Assembly: GCA_947647735.1 (NCBI GenBank)
Contig: CANSLJ010000004.1
Location: 124,001 to 188,000 of the forward strand
From: an uncultured bacterium
GTDB lineage: Bacteria; Bacillota; Clostridia; Lachnospirales; Lachnospiraceae
Direction of reading: 5' to 3'
Length of the DNA: 64,000 bases
Notes under the pieces: model-generated
The model's input: the letters and a program-made list of their open reading frames with translations, nothing else
The model's database searches: none
What the model was told of the DNA's origin: nothing
In this document: positions 17,450 through 26,759 of the stretch, in pieces
Position numbering within the stretch: the stretch's first letter is position 1
Layout of the letters: each line of letters begins with the position of its first letter
Translations under genes and position numbers: made by a program

Positions 17450-18961
17450 TCATTCTCCCTCCGGCATGGTAACCATATATCTTCCGCCCCTCTCCCGCGT
17501 GATCGTAAGCGGCGTAAGACCATACTCTGTAACGCCATATCCGCCGGGTGCCGGCGCTATCCAAAACCTTGCCATCCCGCCCTTCACACAAGACTTCTCC
17601 GCCTGGGCACTGACAAAATTTCCGATGGAATAATAGACCAGCATCCGATGCCCGTCCGCTCCCTCCAGCAGTTCATACTCCTGCAAAACATGTGGATGCG
17701 TTCCCACAACCACATCCGCCCTGCCATCCAGAAAAACCTTGGTCCAACGCTTCTGAAAGTCATCGACCTCCGCTGAATCCTCCGTCCCCCAGTGGACAAA
17801 CACAAGGAGCACATCCGCCTCCCTGCGGGCATTTTCCATATCCGCCCTGACCTGCTCCTCATCCTCCAGCAGATGCACCATAAAAGGATATCCCTCCGGC
17901 AGGGAAATACCGTTCGTACCATAGGTATAATTGAACAGCGCAAAGCGGATATCCTTCCTGACAAGGATCTCATAGGGCCTGTATTTTGCTTCCTGCTCCG
18001 TCTGAATGCCAAGACATAGAACGCCCTGCTGCGTAAAACATTCCTTTGTAGTATGAATCCCTTCCGCCCCTCTGTCAAGTGCATGATTCGTGGCACAGGT
18101 GACCACATCAAAACCTGCATCCACGATCGCCTGCCCGACCTGGATGGGCGTTCCGAATCTGGGATAGTCTCCATATTCGGAAAATTTCGTCACAAGAGGC
18201 GTCTCCTGATTAATGACAGCAATGTCACTTTCTTCCAGAACACCCCCTATATTATCAAACAGAAAGCCGAAATCTCCGCCCTGGTTCATACCATATCTGT
18301 AGATCGGCTCATGAATCAGATTATCGCCGAACACCGCAAAGGAAACCGCCGCATCTTCCCTCCGAAAGCCCCAGGAATCCCATCGCCAGTAACTTATCTC
18401 GCCGGACGGATCCGTGAGCAGCAGCCACCTGCGGGATGCGTCCCCGCCGCCGGATGCCATTTCTGCGACATCCTGACCAATGTAGGAAGACATCCACTGA
18501 GGCACCATCCTGTCTTTTGCATATTCATATACAAAAATATGCTGTGACCAGCTCCTCTCGTCTCTTTCGATCCAGAAAGGCTTATGATTCCCGAAACGTC
18601 CCCTCTTCCAGCATAACAGGATCAGTTCCTCTCCGCCATCACGATCAATATCACAGGATAAAACCTGTTGGACTTTTACCCCATCCGGAGAAGCCCAAAT
18701 CTCCCCGCCGCCATAAACAACATGAACAGTTTTTCCGGTCAGAGAAACCTCATAACCGCCGGATATCTCCATGGTCTTTTCCTCTTCCCAGACGATCCAT
18801 CCCGGTAAAAATGCGCCGCCTGACCACAGAACATACAAAACGGCGCCGCTCAATGCAAGCGCCGTCACTGTAATGATTATTTTTTTCCAACTCAATCTCA
18901 TAGCTCGACTCGCAAACGCTACGCTTTCTCCTGTATCGCCGCCTGAAAAACGGCGGTTCAT
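17450..18961 (-). CDS. Membrane-anchored CapA/PgsA-like metallophosphatase-fold protein
   Basis: A 503-residue protein with an N-terminal membrane segment (IIITVTALALSGAVLYVLW). A ~160-residue external domain follows, with a VCBS-like DIDRDGGEELILL element. From about residue 215 is a CapA domain of the poly-gamma-glutamate synthesis type: FGDNLIHEP, INQETPL, CATNHALDRGAEG, FVHWGTE and VGTHPHVLQEYE, the metal-binding set of the calcineurin-like fold. No capB/capC partner is nearby, so a polyglutamate role is not shown. The ATG at 18961 overlaps the stop of the DUF3160 gene as TAATG, so translation is probably coupled; a start seven codons upstream is also possible. Confidence 0.85.
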   Translation of the reverse strand: MNRRFSGGDTGESVAFASRAMRLSWKKIIITVTALALSGAVLYVLWSGGAFLPGWIVWEEEKTMEISGGYEVSLTGKTVHVVYGGGEIWASPDGVKVQQVLSCDIDRDGGEELILLCWKRGRFGNHKPFWIERDERSWSQHIFVYEYAKDRMVPQWMSSYIGQDVAEMASGGGDASRRWLLLTDPSGEISYWRWDSWGFRREDAAVSFAVFGDNLIHEPIYRYGMNQGGDFGFLFDNIGGVLEESDIAVINQETPLVTKFSEYGDYPRFGTPIQVGQAIVDAGFDVVTCATNHALDRGAEGIHTTKECFTQQGVLCLGIQTEQEAKYRPYEILVRKDIRFALFNYTYGTNGISLPEGYPFMVHLLEDEEQVRADMENARREADVLLVFVHWGTEDSAEVDDFQKRWTKVFLDGRADVVVGTHPHVLQEYELLEGADGHRMLVYYSIGNFVSAQAEKSCVKGGMARFWIAPAPGGYGVTEYGLTPLTITRERGGRYMVTMPEGE

Positions 18962-21198
18962 TATCGATAACTCTGTGTCCAATCCGGCCTCGCCACAGGT
19001 TTTTCTTCGCTGTAATTCCAGTTTCCGTTCTCATCAGCCTGATATCCCATCATATAGCGCCACTTGGAATCCGTCAGCCGCTCATCCATCGCCCAGGGGA
19101 ACTGATAGAAAGAATACACGCTCCCTTTCGCGATCTTCACCTTGCCATCCACCTTAACCGCCACATAGATCACGCAGGGATTGCCGGTTGCAGCCTCCAG
19201 AACCTGCCCGTTCGGGTCTGTCGCAATGTCCACCACAACAGCCGCCGGCAGTTCCTGTGCCGCCTCCACGCCGGCGTCATTTTTGACAGCCTCGATCCAG
19301 AAGTGTTCCAGATTACCACCATAACTTTTGATAAACTCATACTCCTCATCTGAAAGCACCTCATCCTGAAGTTCCTTATTGGAGATCGTCAAAAGCTTCT
19401 CCGCCATCTCGGAAAGCCTCCCCAGGTTTTCTTCATCGGCAGCATTCAGCATCCCGTATCTTTTCAGCCCCTGCGCCGTCAGGGACGCCAGATTTTTAAA
19501 TCTCCCATAGACAAGCGGCTCCGGTTCCACATACCCCCTGTCATCCACCTCATCCTCTCCACCGCCCATCTCCGCCATCACCTGTTTGGTGTACAGCACG
19601 GTGTCATGCTTCAGTTCCGTGAAACTGCCCGCAAAACATTCCAGATCCTTTTTCGTCCACTCCTCATTCTGCATAAAGAAAGGATAGCCTTCCCCTTTCT
19701 CCTGAAGCAGAGGGCGCAGCGTATTTAACCAGTTAGCGTAAAGGCTTGCGCTCCATAGTGTTTTATTGGGCTTTTCCAGTCCCGCCTTCAGCTTCTCCAT
19801 ATTTTCGGTATATCCCGCAAAGGACGTGTCTCCCTGCTCCTCCAGGATCTGCAGCGCCATATCAGAACCCAGCGCCGCCGGCACATCCAACACATCCGGA
19901 AGCATACGCCGCGCCCCGGAAGCGTTTTCTCCCACATTCTGGTAAATAAGCTGCTGCATGATGAGGGCATCGATCGTAAACCGCTGCCCCATAAACCGGA
20001 ACCCCGGTATCACATTGGACTCATCATCCTGAACAGGAATCGAATTGATCTGAGGCGGAGCCATTGTCCCGGTCAAAACATGGAACTGATCAAAATCCTC
20101 CTGATCTCCTGCAAGCCTGTCGACGGAAACACTTCCGCCGTAAGCCTTTTCCATCAACGGTTTATATTCACAGACGCCCGCATCATCGCTGACACCGGCA
20201 AAGAAAGAAGTGACGGCATAGATCCCCTCCCATAGTTCATAACTTTCCGCATCCTCCGTGAGCGCCAGTGTGATCAAAAGAGCACTCCTGTCCAGCTCCT
20301 CCTCTTTCTGCAGAAAATGAATCCTGCCATACCACATCATCGCCTTAAAATAGCGCTCTAACTGTTCATCCCCCCCATAATATCCCCTTGGAATATACTG
20401 GGTATAATCCTCATACTCACCGGTCAGGGCAGATTCCGTAATACCGGACGCACCGTTTATGGCATCCAGTTCCTGTGAAACCATATCCTCCGCATAATCG
20501 TGATCCGGCACCTCAGCGCCCAAAAGCGCGGCACCCACCGTAAAAAACGCCACATTGCGTGCCGCCGCATCCTCCCATTCGCTGCCGCGCAGCACTTCAT
20601 ACTGTGCGGCACTGTTTTCCGCCATCCTGACACTGAGAGCTGCCAGATCATCCGCCAGATAACCCTTTTCAATGTTTTTCATCAGATAACTGAAATACAG
20701 ATGATAAGTATGCATCAGAGAATCCACCGTCACAAAATTCGGCGTCATGGAATACCGGTTCCACTCATACTGCTCAAAAAATTCAGCCCCCGCATTTCCG
20801 CCTACTACAAAACCGTTCTCCGCAAGCTTTGCCTTCATCCCGTCATCCATATAAACCTGCCAGAGATTGTCAATATTGCTCAGGTCAGGCTCCACCGTAT
20901 AAGGCGCCACATTCGGAACCGCCGCCGCATCTTCCTCTGCCGCCGCCATATTCAGCAGGGAAGGCCTGCTGTTTTCCGAAGGAGCATAAGAATCCCCGGA
21001 AATTTCCGCTGTATCCTGTATTACTCCATCTTTTATTTCTTCCGCTTCTCCGTTTTCCTCTTCCTCATCTTCCGACGCAAATCTGTCCGAACCCTCTTCC
21101 ATCCGGAACATATCCTTTAAATCCGCCAGCCCACATCCGCTCAGCAGACATCCCGCAAGAAATAACGCAAGAAACTGTGTCCATTTTTTCTTTTTCAT
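18961..21198 (-). CDS. DUF3160 lipoprotein
   Basis: A 745-residue secreted lipoprotein. The signal peptide is MKKKKWTQFLALFLAGC with lipobox LSGC, then an acidic linker. The body carries the DUF3160 signature: FVTVDSLMHTYHLYFSYL near residue 165, several helical segments, and a C-terminal PCVIYVAVKVDGKVKIAKGS then YQFPWAMDERLTDSKW. The biochemical role of DUF3160 is unknown. It is translationally coupled to the CapA-like gene, so the two probably act together at the cell surface. The start at 21198 is preferred because it gives a normal signal peptide; in-frame codons exist upstream to 21234. Confidence 0.85.
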   Translation of the reverse strand: MKKKKWTQFLALFLAGCLLSGCGLADLKDMFRMEEGSDRFASEDEEEENGEAEEIKDGVIQDTAEISGDSYAPSENSRPSLLNMAAAEEDAAAVPNVAPYTVEPDLSNIDNLWQVYMDDGMKAKLAENGFVVGGNAGAEFFEQYEWNRYSMTPNFVTVDSLMHTYHLYFSYLMKNIEKGYLADDLAALSVRMAENSAAQYEVLRGSEWEDAAARNVAFFTVGAALLGAEVPDHDYAEDMVSQELDAINGASGITESALTGEYEDYTQYIPRGYYGGDEQLERYFKAMMWYGRIHFLQKEEELDRSALLITLALTEDAESYELWEGIYAVTSFFAGVSDDAGVCEYKPLMEKAYGGSVSVDRLAGDQEDFDQFHVLTGTMAPPQINSIPVQDDESNVIPGFRFMGQRFTIDALIMQQLIYQNVGENASGARRMLPDVLDVPAALGSDMALQILEEQGDTSFAGYTENMEKLKAGLEKPNKTLWSASLYANWLNTLRPLLQEKGEGYPFFMQNEEWTKKDLECFAGSFTELKHDTVLYTKQVMAEMGGGEDEVDDRGYVEPEPLVYGRFKNLASLTAQGLKRYGMLNAADEENLGRLSEMAEKLLTISNKELQDEVLSDEEYEFIKSYGGNLEHFWIEAVKNDAGVEAAQELPAAVVVDIATDPNGQVLEAATGNPCVIYVAVKVDGKVKIAKGSVYSFYQFPWAMDERLTDSKWRYMMGYQADENGNWNYSEEKPVARPDWTQSYR

Positions 21199-21254
21199 AA
21201 ACTGCCCGATCCCCTTCACTTCATCAATACACAAACGCTCCCCAAAAGCTCACA

Positions 21255-21455
21255 TCAATCTTCCAGCACATCAAAAGCCGTTCCCTTTGCCCAGGGACTT
21301 CCGATATCACAACGCCCGTGGTGATATGCATGTTTTGTATCGCCGGAATCAAGTTCTTCTGATACCTCGAGCTTCATCCGGCTCTCCCCCGCATCACAGA
21401 AACCATCCAGTATTTTCAGCAGATTGTCAATATCCTTTTCAGATGTGTTATCCAT
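21255..21455 (-). CDS. Small conserved-looking protein, unknown function
   Basis: A 66-residue acidic protein without signal or membrane segment. The C-terminal half (TKHAYHHGRCDIGSPWAKG, then AFDVLED) has the look of a conserved short motif rich in His, Cys and Gly, which could bind metal. GAGGATAAAAT precedes the ATG. It is 57 bp upstream of the DUF3160 start on the same strand and divergent from the flavoprotein gene. I do not recognise a named family. Confidence 0.55.
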   Translation of the reverse strand: MDNTSEKDIDNLLKILDGFCDAGESRMKLEVSEELDSGDTKHAYHHGRCDIGSPWAKGTAFDVLED

Positions 21456-21590
21456 TATTTTATCCTCATCCTTTACCAGTACATGTATATCCGCACTCTA
21501 TAAAGCAAAACACTTTCTTCCATTAAATTAACAACTACATTATAATCCACATCAGATTTATGTTCAATAACAGAAATCAAATTGTTCCTA

Positions 21591-21619
21591 TTGACGCCTT
21601 TATCCCGATAATTTACAAT
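21591..21619 (+). promoter_or_regulatory. Promoter of the plus-strand flavoprotein gene
   Basis: TTGACG (21591-21596), 17 bases, TACAAT (21614-21619). It lies in the divergent gap between the 66-aa gene and the flavoprotein, giving a leader of about 97 bases. Confidence 0.55.
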
Positions 21620-21722
21620 GAACCTGTTCACGAAACCATATAAAACGAATCCCGCCGATCAAAACAAGCATACCGGCTTTAACCGATATGTCTGCGGGAG
21701 TCAAAGAAAACAGGAGATGACC

Positions 21723-23522
21723 ATGCTGCGCATCAACCAGATCACATGCCCGATAGACCATACCGAAAAACAGCTTTTCACAGCGCTCTGCCACAAATTA
21801 AAATGTCGTGAATCAGATATTTTAAGCTGGAAGATCATAAGGCGTTCTGTGGATGCCAGAAAAAAGCCCCGGCTTTTTTACAGTTATACGCTTCTCGCCA
21901 AATGTAAAGAGGAAGAAAAGCTGTTAAAAAAACTCCGAAAAGACAGGGATATCGCAAATGACACTCCTGTCACATTTCGTTTTCAGACTACCGGAGAAAA
22001 GAAACTCGATAAACGCCCCGTGATCATCGGAACCGGCCCTGCCGGCCTGTTTTGCGGACTGGAACTGGCAAGAGCAGGTTTCATGCCCGTTTTGCTGGAG
22101 CGCGGAAAAAATGTGGAAAAGCGGAGTAAAGATGTGGAATCCTTCTGGAACGGCGACAGTCTCCTGCCAGACTCCAATGTTCAGTTCGGCGAGGGCGGCG
22201 CCGGAACCTTTTCCGACGGAAAACTGAACACCCTTGTAAAAGATAAATACGGACGAAATATGCATGTGCTCAACACTTTCGTGGAATTTGGCGCAAAAGA
22301 AAGCATTCTGTATGACCAGAAACCGCATCTCGGCACGGACGTCCTGAAAAACATCGTGAAAAATATACGGGAAGAGATCATTTCTCTGGGCGGCGAGGTG
22401 CGCTTTGAAAGCCAGGTGACGGACATTCGTCTATCCAATGTTCACACCGATATATCCAACTGTTTTCCATATGAGAAAAATGTTTTTTCTGAAAATGAAA
22501 TATATAAAAATGAATCTCAGTCCCATGATAAAGAACAGGAAAAAGAAAAGCAGCGCATCACCGCAATAGAAATAAATCACAGTGAATGGATGGAAACCGA
22601 TATACTGGTGCTCGCCATCGGCCACAGCGCAAGGGACACGTTTTCCATGTTATACGAAAAGCACCTACATATGGAAGCCAAACCTTTTGCAGTCGGTTTC
22701 CGGGTACAGCATCCCCAGCATTTTATCAATGAAACACAGTATGGAACATGGGAAGATTCTGAACAGAATAACGAGTCAAATGAAAATACCGCTTCAAAAG
22801 ATCCCGCCTCCATCCTGGGTGCCGCTCCCTACAAGCTGACAGCCAGTGCGAGAGACGGCCGCGGCGTGTATTCTTTCTGCATGTGCCCGGGCGGTTATGT
22901 GGTGAATGCCTCCTCGGAAGAGGGACTTCTCGCTGTAAACGGGATGAGTTACAGCGCCAGAGACGGAGAATGTGCCAACAGCGCGATCATTGTCTCCGTC
23001 TCCCCGGAAGATTACGAAAATTCCGCTTTCCCGCTCTCAGGCATCGCCTTCCAGAGAGAGCTGGAACAAAAGGCTTACAAAACTGCCCGGGGAAAGATCC
23101 CGATACAAAAATATAAAGATTATCAAACGGAACTGGTAAAACAGGGGCTCCTGAAAACAGCCTCCTGTTCTGATACCCTTTCCCCGTTTTCGCCCGCCTT
23201 AAAAGGCCTTTATCAGGAAGCGGATCTCACGCACATTCTGCCGCCTGTATTAAATACAGCCTTTGTGGAAGGCATGGAAGAAATGGACCATAAGATGCAC
23301 GGATTTGCCTCCGGGGAAGTATGGCTTTGCGGTATCGAGAGCAGAACCTCCTCCCCTGTCCGCATCTGCCGGGATGTATCGCTGCAGAGTAATATCAGCG
23401 GGATCTATCCATGCGGTGAAGGCGCAGGGTATGCCGGCGGCATTACTTCCGCCGCGATGGATGGCATCAAGGTTGCTCAGGAGATAGGGGCTTTGTATCA
23501 TCCTTTCAGATCAGAAAATTAA
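21723..23522 (+). CDS. FAD-dependent dehydrogenase (COG2509)
   Basis: A 599-residue flavoprotein on the plus strand. It has an N-terminal helper domain (to ~95), then a Rossmann motif VIIGTGPAGLFCGLELARAG and the family motif FGEGGAGTFSDGKLNT. Later are AIGHSARDTF, MCPGGYVVNASSEEG and a C-terminal GEGAGYAGGITSAAMDGIK. Residues ~235-280 are a polar, charged insertion (ENEIYKNESQSHDKEQEKE). AGGAG precedes the ATG at 21723; an earlier in-frame ATG at 21618 falls inside the promoter and is unlikely. It ends one base from the convergent gene at 23524. The substrate is unknown. Confidence 0.88.
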   Translation: MLRINQITCPIDHTEKQLFTALCHKLKCRESDILSWKIIRRSVDARKKPRLFYSYTLLAKCKEEEKLLKKLRKDRDIANDTPVTFRFQTTGEKKLDKRPVIIGTGPAGLFCGLELARAGFMPVLLERGKNVEKRSKDVESFWNGDSLLPDSNVQFGEGGAGTFSDGKLNTLVKDKYGRNMHVLNTFVEFGAKESILYDQKPHLGTDVLKNIVKNIREEIISLGGEVRFESQVTDIRLSNVHTDISNCFPYEKNVFSENEIYKNESQSHDKEQEKEKQRITAIEINHSEWMETDILVLAIGHSARDTFSMLYEKHLHMEAKPFAVGFRVQHPQHFINETQYGTWEDSEQNNESNENTASKDPASILGAAPYKLTASARDGRGVYSFCMCPGGYVVNASSEEGLLAVNGMSYSARDGECANSAIIVSVSPEDYENSAFPLSGIAFQRELEQKAYKTARGKIPIQKYKDYQTELVKQGLLKTASCSDTLSPFSPALKGLYQEADLTHILPPVLNTAFVEGMEEMDHKMHGFASGEVWLCGIESRTSSPVRICRDVSLQSNISGIYPCGEGAGYAGGITSAAMDGIKVAQEIGALYHPFRSEN

Positions 23523-23523
23523 T

Positions 23524-23967
23524 TTAATCCAATAAATATCCTTCTTTATAAGATGTTTCAAGATAATCAGGATTCTGATAGTATACGCCTGTCTTAAAAT
23601 CAGATATCTCATCACTGATAAAGGACGCAAAAATTTTCATCATCTCTGTAACCTCTTCCCCCTTTTGGGCACAATCTTCTATCATGATGCAATATAACTT
23701 TCCAATATCCATAAATCCGGGAACAGAATACTTGCACCTGGAGATCGTATCAAAGGTTCCTTCTGCTATTCCATAAGCATCTATCACTTCATCACTCACC
23801 TGTTCAAAACTGAGACAGTGATTTACTTCTGCATCATACAATTGTTTCCGTATTCCTGATTCTCCCAGCGCTTTCACGACATCGCCTCTTTTATTTAATG
23901 TTTTCCGCGCTATATATTCAACCAAGGAACATACATAAAAAAGATCATTCTTTTCTTTATTTGTCAT
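23524..23967 (-). CDS. Partner protein of the DUF3990 gene, candidate antitoxin (possibly DUF3791-like)
   Basis: A 147-residue acidic, helical protein. The N-terminal half (FYVCSLVEYIARKTLNKRG, then SFEQVSDEVIDAYGI) resembles the small DUF3791 helical fold that often accompanies DUF3990 proteins; the second half (DIGKLYCIMIEDCAQKGEE) may be a related helical unit. The ATG overlaps the end of the DUF3990 gene by 11 bases, with GGAGTGAAG as a ribosome binding site inside that gene. The tight overlap and the known association suggest a toxin-antitoxin pair. The family assignment is inference. Confidence 0.6.
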   Translation of the reverse strand: MTNKEKNDLFYVCSLVEYIARKTLNKRGDVVKALGESGIRKQLYDAEVNHCLSFEQVSDEVIDAYGIAEGTFDTISRCKYSVPGFMDIGKLYCIMIEDCAQKGEEVTEMMKIFASFISDEISDFKTGVYYQNPDYLETSYKEGYLLD

Positions 23968-24418
23968 ATATCACTTCACTCCCGTTATACTTTAAACAGT
24001 CTATTGCCGCAAGCGTATGAAAACTGATCTGGTGAGTCGGATATCGAAACTCAGCAAGTACCCAAAACTGTTTTCTGTTTATCGTGCCGGCCAAAAAATC
24101 ATTTACATAATTCCAAACCGTATCATTCGCCATCGGACCTTCCACGATATCATAATGATGCGTTTCACCATTTCTGCATTTTGCAATAAAATCAAGCCAT
24201 TCATCCGACATCTGTTCAAATCTTAAAACAGACAGTGAATCTTTGGGCGTATAAATATATGAATTGACAACCGGTGTTCCATCGCCTCGATTTGCCCATC
24301 GTATTGCCTGTTCCTTATTATTCGTACAGTAAAATCCCCATGAAAAATCTTTGGTATATTTTGTCTTACGGACCTCTGGAAATTCAACAATCATTTTACT
24401 TGCGTGATATAAAATCAT
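23957..24418 (-). CDS. DUF3990 protein, ADP-ribosyltransferase-like candidate toxin
   Basis: A 153-residue protein with the DUF3990 pattern. ILYHASKMIVEFPEV holds the first conserved His, DFSWGFYCTNNKEQAIRWA the Gly-Phe-Tyr element, and YDIVEGPMANDTVWNYVNDF the third block. DUF3990 has been related to the ADP-ribosyltransferase fold, where a His and a Tyr grip NAD. The ATG overlaps the upstream baiN-like stop as ATGA. The gene is AT-richer than its neighbours and followed by an overlapping partner gene, which fits a mobile toxin-antitoxin pair inserted at the end of an operon. Confidence 0.75.
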   Translation of the reverse strand: MILYHASKMIVEFPEVRKTKYTKDFSWGFYCTNNKEQAIRWANRGDGTPVVNSYIYTPKDSLSVLRFEQMSDEWLDFIAKCRNGETHHYDIVEGPMANDTVWNYVNDFLAGTINRKQFWVLAEFRYPTHQISFHTLAAIDCLKYNGSEVIYDK

Positions 24419-25929
24419 AAAATCCCCCTACATCTCCTCACCGCCTCCCGTCCTGCAAGAACCCCGGAACCCCATGCAAAATGCAGATTATAACCTCCGC
24501 ATTCCCCGTCCACGTTCAGCATTTCTCCGCAGGCGAAAAGCCCCGGTACCTTCCTGCACTCCAGTTTTTCATCAAACTGTGACAGCAAAAGCCCGCCCCG
24601 GCAGACCTGAGCCTGTTTCATATCTGACACCGCTGTCACTTCTGTGGTAAAATGCATAGCGCGCTTCATGACCGATGCGATCATGATAAACGCTCTTTTT
24701 TCTGCAGATAAACACCTTTTTCCTTCCGAGGCAAAAGCCGCATCATATCGCCTTTTCCCGTGTTCCATATCTGTCTCATCGTTCTCACAGGGAATCCTCA
24801 TATCCCCTCTCAGCCCCTCCGCCTGCAGACAGACGCCAAGCACTTTCTTATGTAACACACCCAAAAAGAAATCTTCCAGACTTCGCCCGGGCAGCAGGGA
24901 AAGACGCTTTTTTATCCAGCCCTCCAGCTCATCCTCCTGAAAATCCGGCAGAAAGTTGACTTCCACGACCACCCGCCTTTTCTCCGCCAGTTTCTCAGCG
25001 ATCTCCCCGGAAAGCTGAAACACCGCGATCCCGGATATTCCCTCCTTCGTGAGCTGCAGCTCCCCCGCCTCCCGTCTCAGAAGTTCCCAGCCGCCTCTCA
25101 CGCCTTCTGTCTTATTGTCCCTTTCAGCAAGTCTGCCCTGAACCCTTTTTTCCGCACACTGTCCCGCTCTGTATCCTGCTCTTTCCAAATATCTCTCATC
25201 CCCGTATTCTGCCTTCTCCGCACATCTCCGCACCTTATGCTCTCCTCTTCCCGCATAAAGCAACAGCCTCACCTGCGCCCGCACCCCGGCAAGCTGCCTG
25301 TAATAATGTGCTTCCCTGCAGACACACTTCGTCAGCGCCGGATACAGCGCCGTACTGCGCAGCCCCAGCGCTTTCGCCAGCCGCAGCGGATCCTCCTGCT
25401 TATCCTGCAAAAACCCTCCCGCTTTGGAACCCGCAGCCAGAATAACACTGCCGGCAGATACATGACACCGTTTCCCCTCCTCCAGAAAGCTGACCAGAAA
25501 ATCCTCACCCTTTTTCTCTATTTTTTCCACACGAATCTTACACAATATGTCACAGTCCAACTCCGACAACCGAAGCCGCAGCACATCCAGCACCGTGGAT
25601 GCGGTCTCCGGCAGAGGATAAAAATAACCGTTTTTCTCCCTTGCACACATCCCAAGCCTCTCAAAAAAGGCAAGCGCCGCCCCGGTCGGGAACCCGGACA
25701 ATACCGAATCAAGCACACCCCGGTCGTCCGTGTGATAATGCTCGATACTGATATTCTCATGTGTAAAATTGCACTTCCCGTTTCCGGTCGCCAGAATCTT
25801 CTTTCCCACCCTGTCATTGCTCTCCAGAAGAAGCACCTTTCCCTTCGCCTCCTCCAGCGCCGCGATCGCCGCAGCCATGCCGGAAGCTCCCGCGCCGATC
25901 ACGACGACCTGATATTTTTTACCTGCCAT
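24415..25929 (-). CDS. NAD(P)/FAD-dependent oxidoreductase, BaiN/HI0933 family
   Basis: A 504-residue flavoprotein of the HI0933/BaiN/YhiN family. Its N-terminus reads VVVIGAGASGMAAAIAALE, then VGKKILATGNGKCNFTHE, the family signature. The C-terminal end is LFACGEMLNVDGECGGYNLH, then FAWGSGVLAG. BaiN of Clostridium scindens acts in bile acid 7-alpha-dehydroxylation, but most relatives are uncharacterised and no bai genes are near, so no such role is claimed. The family is usually near 410 residues; an Arg/Glu-rich insertion of about 60-70 residues begins near residue 230. The ATG at 25929 follows GGGGGAG. Confidence 0.85.
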   Translation of the reverse strand: MAGKKYQVVVIGAGASGMAAAIAALEEAKGKVLLLESNDRVGKKILATGNGKCNFTHENISIEHYHTDDRGVLDSVLSGFPTGAALAFFERLGMCAREKNGYFYPLPETASTVLDVLRLRLSELDCDILCKIRVEKIEKKGEDFLVSFLEEGKRCHVSAGSVILAAGSKAGGFLQDKQEDPLRLAKALGLRSTALYPALTKCVCREAHYYRQLAGVRAQVRLLLYAGRGEHKVRRCAEKAEYGDERYLERAGYRAGQCAEKRVQGRLAERDNKTEGVRGGWELLRREAGELQLTKEGISGIAVFQLSGEIAEKLAEKRRVVVEVNFLPDFQEDELEGWIKKRLSLLPGRSLEDFFLGVLHKKVLGVCLQAEGLRGDMRIPCENDETDMEHGKRRYDAAFASEGKRCLSAEKRAFIMIASVMKRAMHFTTEVTAVSDMKQAQVCRGGLLLSQFDEKLECRKVPGLFACGEMLNVDGECGGYNLHFAWGSGVLAGREAVRRCRGIL

Positions 25930-25955
25930 TTTCTCCCCCACTGTCCATCACACCC

Positions 25956-26585
25956 TCAACTCGAATACGACTCCAGAAAATCATACAGATCCTCCTCCGT
26001 ATTGACGACTCTCATCTGTATCAGATCCAGCAATATATCAGAAGGCAGCTCCTCCGCCGGAATATCCGTCTCCATATAGATCGTTCTCCCGTCCGCCTTA
26101 TAGACGACCACTTTACCCTTCAGCAGCGCCAAATAATAATACTCGTCCGTCTCCTCCGCCAGTTTCTGATAAAATCTGCAAAGCTCCACCTTACTCCCGG
26201 AAAAGCTCCTGATCTCCGATCCCTGAAAGCCCTTCTGCAGCTCCTGCAGGGACGGTGACGCATCAAACCCCTGTATCTGCTCCTCAAAGGCCGTCCGGTC
26301 CATGCCCATATAATAATTGGGAACCGGAATCTCCTCCGACTGCTCTGACTGATCCGCCAGATTCACCTCCGTCAGCACAAACAGGGTATCGGCACTGATG
26401 ATATTTTCATCCGTCACGGATGCCTGCATCTTCTCACCCGGCACGGAAGATGCGCCTTTCTCCGCCCTCTGCATCGATCTGTCACCCGGATAAAAAAAGT
26501 CATGACCGGAAAATCCAAGGAAACATCCCACAGCAAACAATACAGTCGCTATAAAAAATATACTGATACCTTTCACAAGTTTCAC
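25956..26585 (-). CDS. Membrane-anchored protein with BofC-like C-terminal domain
   Basis: A 209-residue protein with one N-terminal membrane segment (ISIFFIATVLFAVGCFLGF) and an extracytoplasmic remainder. The last ~60 residues (YYLALLKGKVVVYKADG, then TDIPAEELPSDI, then LYDFLESYSS) match the pattern of the BofC C-terminal domain, known from a forespore intermembrane protein in Bacillus. The similarity is by pattern only. A GTG start is used. It lies 26 bp upstream of the baiN-like gene on the same strand. Confidence 0.6.
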   Translation of the reverse strand: MKLVKGISIFFIATVLFAVGCFLGFSGHDFFYPGDRSMQRAEKGASSVPGEKMQASVTDENIISADTLFVLTEVNLADQSEQSEEIPVPNYYMGMDRTAFEEQIQGFDASPSLQELQKGFQGSEIRSFSGSKVELCRFYQKLAEETDEYYYLALLKGKVVVYKADGRTIYMETDIPAEELPSDILLDLIQMRVVNTEEDLYDFLESYSS

Positions 26586-26759
26586 TTCTGACGCCCACGC
26601 CTTTCCAACATCATGTGTGAAACATTCGTTGACATCTATATTTCACACTGAACCCTGTTATCAGTATCAGCTTTTTTCTCTGATTTTATTCTATCTATTA
26701 CCCAGTCCGTGCTGTCTGCGATCGCCAAACGATCATCGTCACCGGCCTTTTCTCTTTCT

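Noticed and set aside
24415..25929. Bile acid-inducible baiN function
   Set aside because: Only family similarity; no other bai gene is in the window and most relatives are not involved in bile acid metabolism.
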